DNA of 64,000 nt from Hyphomicrobium nitrativorans NL23 (GTDB lineage Bacteria > Pseudomonadota > Alphaproteobacteria > Rhizobiales > Hyphomicrobiaceae), in assembly GCF_000503895.1 (NCBI RefSeq), contig NC_022997.1, positions 2,483,821 through 2,547,820 of the forward strand, given 5' to 3'. Shown in pieces: positions 25,309 to 33,399 of this stretch (its first letter is position 1; every line of letters begins with the position of its first letter). The position numbers and the translations under genes were made by a program. The notes beneath the pieces were generated by a model. The model ran no database searches, had not been told where the DNA came from, and saw nothing but the letters and a program-made list of their open reading frames with translations.

Positions 25309-26280
25309 ATGCGTTGGCCGTCGGTCCTCATTTCTTCAGTCCATTCAACTATGGTTGTGGTCGCCGCATTCGTGAGTTTTTCTTCAAGCTCATATGCTGC
25401 TTGTCCAGCTGCTCCTGTGGGCAGCACGCAAGACACCGTCATCCAGATGAAGGCTTCCGGCGGCAGGGCCGCCATGGGGCCAGCCGCCAACGTGGTGTCC
25501 AACACCGAAGGCGCCATGGTGTACGACAGCGCCACCAAGCAAATGAAAGTGTGCGACGGAACCCAATGGCTCGACATCGGCAACGGTGATGCTTCCACCA
25601 TGGTGCCCAACTGGCCGGATGCCTTGAATTGCAGTTCGGCGGCGGGAAGTACGAGTATCGTCACATTGATTGCGACATCTGCCGGAAGCCCAGGGGTCTA
25701 TGGTTACAATGCCGGGGCGAACGATGTCGGCTACCAAGTGCAATTCAATAACGACGGCAGTTGGCACTCCATCATCAATACAGCGGGTTGGGGCAATGTC
25801 GCCGGATGCACGGGCAAGACCATCGCCCAGCTTTATGCGGAAGGCAGGGCCTTCAACTTCGTGGGCGGCGGCGGGGTGCCCAGCGGTGCGGTGATGGCCT
25901 TCGATGCCACCGCCTGTCCCTCCGGCTGGACGGAATACACCCCCGCGCGCGGACGGTTTTTGCGTGGGATAGACAACGGCGCGGGCAACGACCCCGCAGG
26001 CACCCGCGCGCCGGGCCATACGCAGGCGGATGAACTGACAAACCACAACCATACGGCAACGGCCGCCAATGCGGGTGCGCACGCACATACGCTTGTTCAC
26101 GGAAACTTCGGAACGCTGGGAAGTGGAACGGGCGGAGCCATGATGTCGAGCAACCAGGGCGGCATGGGAGGAGGAACCAACACGACGGGAGACCATACGC
26201 ACACTATCACCGTTGCCAACACAGGCGGTGCCGAAACCCGCCCCAAAAACGTCGCCGTGCTGTTCTGCCGGAAAAGCTAA
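25309..26280 (+). CDS. Secreted protein with phage tail-collar-like C-terminus
   Basis: A 323-residue protein. Residues 1-31 look like a signal peptide (hydrophobic core then SSSSYAA). A middle domain (GAMVYDSATKQMKVCDGTQW) resembles short adhesin or pilin-tip modules. The C-terminal half looks like a phage tail-collar domain: PSGAVMAFDATACPSGWTEY, GRFLRGID, the His-rich NHNHTATAANAGAHAHT and GDHTHT, and an ending ETRPKNVAVLFCRK. In phage fibres such histidine clusters bind metal in a trimeric needle. No other phage structural gene is present. It could be an adhesin or surface spike; the function is unknown. No clear ribosome-binding site precedes the ATG. Confidence 0.72.
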   Translation: MRWPSVLISSVHSTMVVVAAFVSFSSSSYAACPAAPVGSTQDTVIQMKASGGRAAMGPAANVVSNTEGAMVYDSATKQMKVCDGTQWLDIGNGDASTMVPNWPDALNCSSAAGSTSIVTLIATSAGSPGVYGYNAGANDVGYQVQFNNDGSWHSIINTAGWGNVAGCTGKTIAQLYAEGRAFNFVGGGGVPSGAVMAFDATACPSGWTEYTPARGRFLRGIDNGAGNDPAGTRAPGHTQADELTNHNHTATAANAGAHAHTLVHGNFGTLGSGTGGAMMSSNQGGMGGGTNTTGDHTHTITVANTGGAETRPKNVAVLFCRKS

Positions 26281-26690
26281 ACTCGAAGGAAGCGCGCGTG
26301 CTGTCGGTCGCCCGCGCCCCTTCACTTGATACAAGTAGTACGCCGTAACGTCGCAAAATGCCGGGGCGTGTGACGACGACGGGCGCCGACGACGAGGCGG
26401 CCCTTAGGCCGACGAGGAGGAGGCGACCGGAGGAGGAGCGCGCACCAAAGCCGTGCGACCAACCACAGTCCCTTGTGAGAAGTGTTAGGCACGTGGCGGC
26501 GGATTTTTGCGCGCTCCATGTCGCTGGCACAAAATCCGCCAGCCAACGGGCCGCGTGCGGAATGGCTATGCCGTCTTGCGCCCTTTCCGTTTCCGATAAC
26601 CGTACAGCGCCCAGCGAACACGCCTGACGCTTTGCTGGACGTAGGCCATGCCTTTCCAGATCACCGCTGCGCCGAAGTCGTGGGCCCCGC
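26281..26690. other. Non-coding stretch between the tail-collar-like gene and the ATPase gene
   Basis: No credible gene in 410 bases between two convergent genes. An 11-bp inverted repeat (TGGCGGATTTT with AAAATCCGCCA, around 26,490-26,545) spans about 50 bases and may mark a former mobile-element or structured RNA; I assign no function. Confidence 0.4.
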
Positions 26691-28646
26691 TCATGATTCG
26701 GACTGGAGTTCGCGGCTCACCTGCGCTTCAATCTTACGAGCCTCTGCGGAGGCCTTCGATGACCGTCCATCTCCACGGATTGGATCGAAAAGCAGGCGCA
26801 GGCCATTGAGCACGACCAAGACCGTGCCGCCCTCATGACCGACGACAGCCAACGGCAACGGCAGCTCGAACAACAGCGCGCCGGACACCAGCACCAGCAT
26901 CGCCCCGATCGCGAACGTCAGATTCTGGCGAATGATACGCGCCGTCCGCCGCGCAAGCTTGTGCGCGGCAGCCAAACGCGCCATGTCTTCCGACAACAAT
27001 GCGACATCGGCGGCCTGAACAGCCACGTCGCTGCCCGCCGCGCCCATCGCTATACCGACGTCCGCCCTCGCCAGAGCAGCCGCGTCGTTGACCCCATCGC
27101 CGACAAAGGCAACCTTGCCCGCCCTCGTCATGGCATCAACAAGCCGGACCTTGTCGTGCGGCAGGAGATCGGCCTCGATATCCTCTGCGGACAGTCCAAG
27201 CTCCTTGCCCACACGCAGGGCGACAGGCCGTCGGTCGCCGGTCATCATCGTGATCCGGGTAGTCCCCGCTTCTCGAAGGGCATCAAGGGCTTCGCGCGAG
27301 GTGCCTCGAACGGCGTCGGCGACCGTGACGGCCCCAAGAACGCTAGTGTCGCGCCCCATCCAGATCACGGTTTCCGCGCCGGCGGTAATAGCGTTGAAGG
27401 CGGCACCCGATATATCGCCGCCCATGCGCGCCACCATGCGCGGATTGCCGGCCCAGACCATACCCGCCGCATCCCGTCCGGTAATGCCTTCGCTCGGATG
27501 TGCGGTCACGTCCGCCATGTCGGCAGGCGTGAGCGCGCGCCGCTCAGCTTCACGGCGAACCGCCGCGGCAATGCCATGTTCGGAATGTGCCTCCAATCCA
27601 GCCAGGAGCCTCAGGAACTCGTCCTCCGGCATTACCGGCGAGACGATGGCAGTTACCTCGGGCCGGCCGGTCGTCAACGTTCCGGTTTTGTCGAACGCGA
27701 ATTGAGTGACCGCGGCAAAACTCTCAAGTGCCGCGCCACCTTTGAAAAGCACACCGCCTCTTGCCGACGCCGAGAGTGCGGAGAGAATCGCTGCGGGAAC
27801 GCTGATGACGATCGCGCAGGGACTGGCTGCAACCAAGACCACCGCCGCGCGATAGATCGCTTCGTTCCATTCCCGCCCCAGGCCGAGGAGCACAGCCAGG
27901 ATCAATGTTGAACCGACCAGCACGGCCACTGTGTAACGCTGGCCGAACCACGCGCTGAACCGCTCCGATGGTGCGCGTGCGGCTTGCGCCTCCGTGACAA
28001 GCCGGATCATGCGCGCGATCGTACTGTCACCGGAAGTGGCGGTGACGCGCATCTCCAAGACCGCACTGTGGTTGACCGTGGCCTCGAAAACTTTCGCCCC
28101 GGCGGCTTTGCGCACCGGCATCGATTCACCGGTGACGTTCGATTCATCGAGGTGGCCGTCGCCGCTGAGGATAACGCCGTCAACTGGGATCTTGGCGCCC
28201 GGCCGCACAACCAGCACGTCGCCGACCCTGAGCCCCGAGATCCTCACCTCCTCGATACCGCCCAACGCAGTCCTACGAAGCGCGGTTTCGGGTCTGAGCG
28301 CCACGAGTGCTGCGACTTCGCGCCGGGCGCGGCCCATGGCCAGCGTTTCCAATGTGGTCGAGACGCTAAACAGGAACAGCAGGATCGCGCCTTCCGCCGG
28401 TGCGCCCACTGCTGCCGCCGCCAGTGCCGCAATGACCATTAGAAGATCGATATCAAGAGTGCGCTCGCGCCAAAGTTCAACAACAGCGCGCCACGTTGCC
28501 GGAAGTCCACCTGCGAGATAGACGAGACCAAAGCCGGTCGAGGCTAGGCTCTCGACACCCACGTGGACTCCAGCAAAGCCCACCATGACCCCAACCAGTG
28601 CCAAAGCACTGAGGCCGACGCTGATCCACTCGATCCGGTCGCTCAT
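26691..28646 (-). CDS. P1B-4-type metal-exporting ATPase (Co/Fe/Zn)
   Basis: A 651-residue heavy-metal P-type ATPase. Actuator TGES, phosphorylation motif DKTGTLT and hinge GDGVNDAAAL are intact. The transmembrane metal motif is SPC (in ASPCA) and the later helix has HEGGT, the pair that defines the P1B-4 (CoaT/CtpD) group, which exports Co(II), Fe(II) or sometimes Zn(II). There is no N-terminal metal-binding domain, as usual for P1B-4. The His-Pro motif reads SEHG rather than SEHP. I start at the ATG at 28,646 (MSDRIEW); ATG 28,652 is two codons upstream. It is the element's apparent cargo gene. Confidence 0.9.
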   Translation of the reverse strand: MSDRIEWISVGLSALALVGVMVGFAGVHVGVESLASTGFGLVYLAGGLPATWRAVVELWRERTLDIDLLMVIAALAAAAVGAPAEGAILLFLFSVSTTLETLAMGRARREVAALVALRPETALRRTALGGIEEVRISGLRVGDVLVVRPGAKIPVDGVILSGDGHLDESNVTGESMPVRKAAGAKVFEATVNHSAVLEMRVTATSGDSTIARMIRLVTEAQAARAPSERFSAWFGQRYTVAVLVGSTLILAVLLGLGREWNEAIYRAAVVLVAASPCAIVISVPAAILSALSASARGGVLFKGGAALESFAAVTQFAFDKTGTLTTGRPEVTAIVSPVMPEDEFLRLLAGLEAHSEHGIAAAVRREAERRALTPADMADVTAHPSEGITGRDAAGMVWAGNPRMVARMGGDISGAAFNAITAGAETVIWMGRDTSVLGAVTVADAVRGTSREALDALREAGTTRITMMTGDRRPVALRVGKELGLSAEDIEADLLPHDKVRLVDAMTRAGKVAFVGDGVNDAAALARADVGIAMGAAGSDVAVQAADVALLSEDMARLAAAHKLARRTARIIRQNLTFAIGAMLVLVSGALLFELPLPLAVVGHEGGTVLVVLNGLRLLFDPIRGDGRSSKASAEARKIEAQVSRELQSES

Positions 28647-28713
28647 TCCCATAAGTTTTTTTGGTTGCGTTGCTCTTGAAGGACACTCGCATGAAGCAGG
28701 TCTGCTGTGCCAC

Positions 28714-28750
28714 GGCATTCAATGCCTCAGGGACATCCCAACCGATGTCC
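28714..28750. promoter_or_regulatory. Two inverted repeats upstream of the metal ATPase gene (putative operators)
   Basis: GGCATT and AATGCC flank one base at 28,714-28,726, and GGACATC and GATGTCC flank six bases at 28,731-28,750. Both lie 70-105 bases before the ATPase start. Metal-responsive ATPase genes are commonly controlled through such dyads by MerR or ArsR proteins, but no regulator gene is encoded nearby. Confidence 0.4.
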
Positions 28751-29318
28751 GCCGGAAGCGAGCCCCACGGGCGGAGGCATCACTTTAGAGGTGAGATGAA
28801 ATTATAAATGGCTTGCAATGTCATAGCGGTACCCAGTTTCGTCCTGTACGGCGCGCCATAAAATCAATGACTTAGCGTTTATCCGTCATCCCCATAAAAT
28901 CCCGTAGCTACCACCTAACAACCCCCGAAACGCACACAGAAACTTAACAACTTATTAACAAGAAAGTTGTTGTCGTGCGACCCTGCGAGCGCTTCGTCAG
29001 CGCGCTTCCTATCGGCCTGTTGCAAACTAGACACGCGCGACCTGTCGCCCACGCCTCCGCTCGGGCTCTCACCAAAGAAACACCCCCGCTGGCTGCATCT
29101 CCGCCGATCCCTCGCGGGGGCCGCGCTGAGGCGCCCCGGAGGGTATGGCCCCCGCGACGGTTCGGCTCCGAAGAAACAGCCCGGCAAGGCGCGGGCTTCG
29201 GCAAGCGTGCAGCCTTGCCACAGGCCACCGCCGGAACCGATATCCAGCCACTACACGCCGCTTACCGAATGACCATCTGGCATTGCCGCCCGCGCCACGG
29301 CCGTTCCAGACTCACAGC
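28751..29318. other. Non-coding region between divergent ATPase and unknown gene
   Basis: About 570 bases without a supported gene. The left half is AT-rich. AACAACTT at 28,946-28,953 and AAGTTGTT at 28,964-28,971 form an inverted repeat. The right half is GC-rich, with frames that lack coding character. Confidence 0.4.
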
Positions 29319-29735
29319 ATGATTGTCACGCACACGCGCAATGCTCAGGGCCACCGCCGCATCTATCTCGGCGGCAAGGCCAGCATAGAGTGCTGGATTG
29401 AACCGGCGGCCGATGGCATCGCGTGGTCGTTCCATATGGATACCGCGCCGACGACATATCCCCAGCCCGACGACACGATGCGCGCATGGGCCAAGCATGT
29501 GCTGCTGGAGCTTGCCGCCGAAGTTGGTGCGGAACCTGACGACTTGAAGGCGGTGCCGTTCGAGCGCATCGCCGCGCTTCACACAGCCAACCCTGCCGAC
29601 TTCGGCCGCGCGCCTGCCCCGCGACGCCAAGCCTACGCACATGCGTTCATGACGACGCCGCCAAACATCACACGGCCAAGCGCGGATTTCACAGGGAAGG
29701 ATTTCACAAGCCAGCGGCGCCAGACCGCCCGTTAG
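29319..29735 (+). CDS. Unknown 138-residue protein of the element
   Basis: I do not recognise a family. The protein begins MIVTHTRNAQGHRRIYLGGK and has a mixed alpha/beta look with conserved-seeming ECWIEPAADGIAWSFHMDT and an acidic helix LLELAAEVGAEPDDLKAVPFERI, then a basic, disordered tail. It is soluble, with no signal peptide. I chose the ATG at 29,319; the longer upstream frame is GC-rich without coding features. It converges with the exonuclease gene (four bases between stops). It may be an accessory gene of the mobilization region. Confidence 0.55.
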   Translation: MIVTHTRNAQGHRRIYLGGKASIECWIEPAADGIAWSFHMDTAPTTYPQPDDTMRAWAKHVLLELAAEVGAEPDDLKAVPFERIAALHTANPADFGRAPAPRRQAYAHAFMTTPPNITRPSADFTGKDFTSQRRQTAR

Positions 29736-29739
29736 AACC

Positions 29740-30168
29740 TCATGTCGCGCCGGACTGATACCAGCGCATCAAGGCCCGCGCGTCCGAAAGCGCATTGTGC
29801 GGCACCTCGGACGGCAGTTCCTCCGTGGCCTTAATCAGGCGCAAATTTAAGTTGATGCGGTAGGCGCGTCCCGGAGACGGGCACAGCAGCCCCAAGCAAT
29901 GGATCAGGTCTTCCGGCCAATCCGCGATGATTGTTTGCCCCGCGTGCCCGTGCAGGAACTCCACCAGCCGCCGTCTCAATACCGTGTCCGGCTCCGGCTT
30001 CTTTCCGAGGACGGGCAGAACATTCGCCTCAACCCACGGCGCCAGCTGGTCGGGCAACTCCCGCACGCCGTAGAACTCGCTTTCCCGCCCACCGTTGTCG
30101 GACACCAGCGCAATCGAAATCAACGCGCCACCAAAGCCGTTGAACTCGGTGTCGAGGAAAAGCGTCAT
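29740..30168 (-). CDS. Small DEDDh-type 3'-5' exonuclease
   Basis: A 142-residue protein with the four DEDDh motifs: LDTEFNG (Asp 6, Glu 8), ADWPEDL (Asp 83) and HNALSDAR (His 124, Asp 129). This is the compact fold of DnaQ epsilon, RNase T and oligoribonuclease, which remove nucleotides from 3' ends of DNA or RNA. It is shorter than RNase T (about 215) and oligoribonuclease (about 180), so it is a minimal version. Being on the element near the mob genes, it could process transferred strands, but the substrate is not known. Confidence 0.8.
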   Translation of the reverse strand: MTLFLDTEFNGFGGALISIALVSDNGGRESEFYGVRELPDQLAPWVEANVLPVLGKKPEPDTVLRRRLVEFLHGHAGQTIIADWPEDLIHCLGLLCPSPGRAYRINLNLRLIKATEELPSEVPHNALSDARALMRWYQSGAT

Positions 30169-30377
30169 GTCGGCGCGCTGGCTCTTTCGCTCTCGAAATC
30201 AAAGGCGCCCACCTGAAAAACAAGCGGGCGCTGTTTCATTGGTACGGTCATCGCCGTCCCCGGCTGTACCGCATCCGGATCTTACCATCGACGGGCACCG
30301 CGCGCACGCCGCCTGCCCACAGCTTCCGCTGTATACAATGCGGGCCTTCATTGGTTTCAAATATCCCACGGGGGGTT

Positions 30378-30398
30378 CGGGGGGCGTGAAGCCCCCCG
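30378..30398. other. GC-rich hairpin upstream of the mob genes
   Basis: CGGGGGGC and GCCCCCCG pair as a perfect 8-bp stem with loop GTGAA. There is no T-run. It could belong to the transfer origin region or act as a terminator for a leftward or rightward transcript. Confidence 0.4.
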
Positions 30399-30503
30399 GT
30401 GGCAGATTTCAGGATGAGCGGTTTCGGCAACGTCGCGGCAAAGCATTGCACACGCCACAGGCAGCCGACTTGTATGCAGCAGGTCAGTTCGGGAAGGGTA
30501 GGA

Positions 30504-30598
30504 GGGACGGGGCGAGGTATGCCTTTGACCACAAAATGGGATCAAAGGCGCGCCGATGCCGCGCGTGACTGCGGGGCCACGGCCCCACTCCCCGTCCC
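30504..30598. other. Candidate oriT: nested inverted repeats before mobC
   Basis: Three inverted repeats lie in the 110 bases before mobC: GGGACGGGG (30,504-30,512) with CCCCGTCCC (30,590-30,598); GCCTTTGA (30,521-30,528) with TCAAAGGC (30,542-30,549) around a 13-base loop; and GGGGCC with GGCCCC at 30,573-30,586. Transfer origins of MOB-P relaxases usually lie beside the mob genes and contain such repeats next to the nick. I cannot identify the nick itself. Confidence 0.45.
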
Positions 30599-30615
30599 GA
30601 AGAGAAAGCCAACGG

Positions 30616-30969
30616 ATGCCACGGCGCGGATACCGCAAGGGATTGGATGACGCGAAGGAACCGCTGCCTTGCTATGTGCGCATCCGATTGGCTGAGGCAT
30701 CTTTCGTGACGTTGTCTGCCGAGGCCTCCACGCGCGGCATCACCGTGTCAGCGCTCGCGCGCTTGATCCTGACCGCCCATCTCAAGGCACAACGGGCCGA
30801 GCTGCCCCGGCGACGCGGCACCGATGCGGCCCTGCTCCGGCAGTTCATCCGCATCGGCAACAACCTCAACCAGCTCACGCGCCAAGCGAACGCCGGATTG
30901 GTCGCCGTCAGCGCCGACGAGTTGCACACTTGCCTCGACCGTATCAACACACTCGCCCGCGCGCTGTGA
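30616..30969 (+). CDS. mobC: MobC-like mobilization accessory protein
   Basis: A 117-residue protein. The N-terminal half (CYVRIRLAEASFVTLSAEAS, TRGITVSALARLIL) is a ribbon-helix-helix DNA-binding domain; the C-terminal half carries the MobC signature around LLRQFIRIGNNLNQLTRQAN, common to relaxosome accessory proteins that bind oriT and help the relaxase melt DNA. It ends three bases before the relaxase start. An upstream ATG at 30,556 is in frame, but the sequence between is low-complexity and part of the candidate oriT repeats. Confidence 0.85.
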   Translation: MPRRGYRKGLDDAKEPLPCYVRIRLAEASFVTLSAEASTRGITVSALARLILTAHLKAQRAELPRRRGTDAALLRQFIRIGNNLNQLTRQANAGLVAVSADELHTCLDRINTLARAL

Positions 30970-30972
30970 GCG

Positions 30973-32055
30973 ATGCTGGCCAAGATCGCGCCGCCCGCCA
31001 ACGATTTTCATGCGTTGGCCCGTTACCTCGTGCGCGGAAAGTCCGGCAACCCTCATCCCAAGCGTGTCGCTTGGGTGTTCACACAGAACCTGCCAACCGA
31101 CGATCCAGAGTTGGCCGCAAAATACATGGAGGCAACCGCGCAGCTGTCGGCGCGCACGCGCAAGGCCGCCTATCACCTGATGATTGCGTGGCACGCTAAC
31201 GAACGGCCGACGCCGGAGGCCATGCAGGACGTGGCCCGGCAGACCTTACAGCTTACGGGCCTCGCCGAGCATCAGGCGCTTGTCATGGGCCATGGCGACA
31301 AGCCCCACCCTCACCTGCATATCCTGCTCAACCGCGTGCATCCCGACACCGGCCGGGCATGGAAAACATCACAGGACTTCGCCCGCCTCGACCGCATCAT
31401 GCGGGAGCTAGCCGACGCGCACGGCTTCGCGTTCGTTCCGGCGCACACGTTCAACCCGGACGTGACCGACACCCTTCCGCAGCTGCCGGACTCACCGGCT
31501 ACCTATGCCGGGAAACGCGGTGCGCCGACACTCCGGCCGCAATGGTCAAAGGCCCAGGCCCGCGTGATGGGCGAACGCCTGTCCGAAGACCTCACCATGG
31601 ACGCCACGCCGGAGGATATGCAGGACATCCTCGCCCAGCACGGCGTGGCGCTGGAAACGAAGGGCAAGGGCCACGTCGTCGGCAACGCCCACGGCTATGC
31701 CAAGCTCTCCAGCCTCGGCCTCACGGCATCCGCCAAACATCTCGCGCGCGCTGTCGACGCGTTGCCTTCACAGCTTCAATACTTCACGCCTTCAGAGCGT
31801 CACCGCAGCACCGTGTTCGACGTGGACGCCGTGGACATCGCGCGTGCGTTTCACAGCATCGGCCTGCTTACAAAGGAAGACGTGCGCGCAGCGATTGATG
31901 ACGCCCGCGTCCAGCGGCAACAGCGGCGCCCCCAGTGGCAGTCATCTGTGCTCGGCCTATCCACGGCACTGACAAATGTGGCGCCGCGTCCAGCACGCCC
32001 GCAGCGGCGTTTTTCATCCCCAGGCAAGCCGAATAAGCCTGCAAAGGCTCGATAA
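30973..32055 (+). CDS. mobA: MobA-type relaxase (MOB-P like)
   Basis: A 360-residue relaxase. The nucleophile is likely Tyr 18 in ALARYLVRGK, and the metal-binding histidine motif is HPHLHIL (His 112, 114, 116) in GDKPHPHLHILLNRVHP. This is a relaxase/mobilization-nuclease domain, which nicks oriT and stays bound to the 5' end during conjugal transfer. The C-terminal part has two small helical repeats and a basic tail, with no primase or helicase domain. Without type IV secretion genes nearby the element would need a helper conjugation system. Confidence 0.88.
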   Translation: MLAKIAPPANDFHALARYLVRGKSGNPHPKRVAWVFTQNLPTDDPELAAKYMEATAQLSARTRKAAYHLMIAWHANERPTPEAMQDVARQTLQLTGLAEHQALVMGHGDKPHPHLHILLNRVHPDTGRAWKTSQDFARLDRIMRELADAHGFAFVPAHTFNPDVTDTLPQLPDSPATYAGKRGAPTLRPQWSKAQARVMGERLSEDLTMDATPEDMQDILAQHGVALETKGKGHVVGNAHGYAKLSSLGLTASAKHLARAVDALPSQLQYFTPSERHRSTVFDVDAVDIARAFHSIGLLTKEDVRAAIDDARVQRQQRRPQWQSSVLGLSTALTNVAPRPARPQRRFSSPGKPNKPAKAR

Positions 32056-32092
32056 CCAGGCGCCTCTTTTCGGGGCGGCTGGATATGGTATC

Positions 32093-32359
32093 ATGCCAGC
32101 CATGTCACGGACGGACGCCATCAACGCCATTGCCAAGAACCTCCCCCGTTTGCGGGAGGATGAGCTGGCGACGCTTGTCGCTGTGACCACCGCGTGGGCG
32201 CAGCCGGAGCGCACGGTTTCGCTGACGCCTGCCGAACGCGACGCCGTAGAGCGATCCCGGAAGGATTTTGCAGCGGGTCGCACGCTGACGCTCGATGAAG
32301 CGGAAGCTCGCACTGACGAATACCTCGCCGCCCGCCGCGCGGCGCGCAACGGCGAATGA
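32093..32359 (+). CDS. Antitoxin of a type II toxin-antitoxin pair
   Basis: An 88-residue protein with an N-terminal helical DNA-binding-type region (RTDAINAIAKNLPRLREDEL) and a toxin-neutralising tail rich in charged residues (LTLDEAEARTDEYLAARRAA), a common ending in RelB/ParD-type antitoxins. The ATG at 32,102 nine bases later is an alternative start. The stop overlaps the toxin start by four bases (ATGA), as is usual in such pairs. It should bind and repress its own promoter. An imperfect hairpin at 32,056-32,082, just upstream, could be the operator. Confidence 0.78.
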   Translation: MPAMSRTDAINAIAKNLPRLREDELATLVAVTTAWAQPERTVSLTPAERDAVERSRKDFAAGRTLTLDEAEARTDEYLAARRAARNGE

Positions 32360-32667
32360 GATCCATCCGGGTTTCCCGCACGTTCAACGATCAACTGAAC
32401 GCACTTCTCGCCTATGGGGAGGAACGCTTCGGTCGTGCGGTGGCCGAGGAAAAGAAGACGCTAGTTTACGCCATCATTCGCGATCACCTGGCCTGGTTTC
32501 CGGCTTCCCACATCCGCGATCCCGAACTTGGGCTGCACTTTTATCCTGTGACGCACACACCCTTCACGCTGGTCTACGATTTCGACGAGGCGGAACTCCG
32601 AATCCACTTCGTCCTCCATCAGCGCGCTGATCGCGGCAGCCTCGATCCCGGCGATGTTGCTTGGTAG
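32356..32667 (+). CDS. ParE/RelE-superfamily toxin
   Basis: A 103-residue RelE/ParE-fold protein: RSIRVSRTFNDQLNAL, a helical hairpin, GLHFYPVTHTPFTLVYDFDEAELRIHFVLHQRADRG. The strand ending LHQRADR matches the position of the basic C-terminal region in these toxins. ParE members inhibit DNA gyrase and RelE members cut mRNA; which applies is not clear from the sequence. Together with the upstream antitoxin it would stabilise the element against loss. Confidence 0.8.
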   Translation: MRSIRVSRTFNDQLNALLAYGEERFGRAVAEEKKTLVYAIIRDHLAWFPASHIRDPELGLHFYPVTHTPFTLVYDFDEAELRIHFVLHQRADRGSLDPGDVAW

Positions 32668-32784
32668 GCCGCCGCTGATACACGGCTGGCATGGCAGCAT
32701 ATTCCTGCGCGCTTCGTAAGCAGCCCGTATGGACTTTGTATCCAACGGCCCGCAGCTTTTCGGGAGAACAAAAGGAACCCGATC

Positions 32785-33399
32785 ATGGCTGCAACAGAAC
32801 CCCAACCGCACGGCAACTTCATCGCCTTCCTCGTTCGCGAGAAAGAACCGGGCGACAAGCGACCCATGTTTGAAGGGCGCCTGAGCCTGCCTGATGAACC
32901 CAAGGTGGAGTACGCATTCCCGTTGTTCGGCCACGAGTACACCGACCCCAAGACCGGAGAGGTGATGACTATGTTCAACGGCAGTACCGACCCGGTGTCG
33001 TTGAACGCCGCGCCGATGGATCAGATAGCAGCCCTGCTTAAAGGCGCCGATACCACCACCGCCCTTGCTTCCGTTGGCAGCTTGCAGCTGCGCCCTCGCC
33101 AACTGGTACTGTTCCCGAACCGCTTCAAGGACGAGGCACCGGAGAAAGACCGCCCTCACTATTGGGGCGCCTACAATCATACGAGAAATGACGCCGTGCT
33201 TCGCATCGGCGCATGGTTGCGCAAGGACCGCTACGGCCGCGCCATGTTCGGCGGCGCCACCAGCTATCCGCTGCCGGGCAAGAGCGAGGTTGAGCAGCAG
33301 GATGCCACGCTGACCATTGCGGAACTGGAAGCGCAGGGCGTGGTTTCGCGCGGCATGCCGGAGAAGGCCAAGAAGCGCAGCGGTGGTCGCGGGGAGTGA
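32785..33399 (+). CDS. Unknown 204-residue protein at the right end of the element
   Basis: Not recognised with confidence. The protein has a repeated layout: GNFIAFLVREKEPGDKRPMFEGRL in the first half and DAVLRIGAWLRKDRYGRAMFGG in the second, which suggests two related beta-rich modules. The second half recalls DUF736-type small plasmid proteins, but I would not assign that. It ends in a Lys/Arg/Gly tail. The ATG at 32,785 follows an AAAGGAA ribosome-binding site. It is the last gene before the right end of the element. Confidence 0.6.
   Translation: MAATEPQPHGNFIAFLVREKEPGDKRPMFEGRLSLPDEPKVEYAFPLFGHEYTDPKTGEVMTMFNGSTDPVSLNAAPMDQIAALLKGADTTTALASVGSLQLRPRQLVLFPNRFKDEAPEKDRPHYWGAYNHTRNDAVLRIGAWLRKDRYGRAMFGGATSYPLPGKSEVEQQDATLTIAELEAQGVVSRGMPEKAKKRSGGRGE

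Noticed and set aside
26470-26500. GTTAGGC sequence as part of an integron attC site
   Set aside because: No matching inverse core site at the expected distance and no integron integrase nearby.
26358-26627. Short plus-strand frame between the tail-collar-like gene and the ATPase
   Set aside because: Arg/Pro/Ala-rich with no ribosome-binding site or recognisable feature; treated as non-coding.
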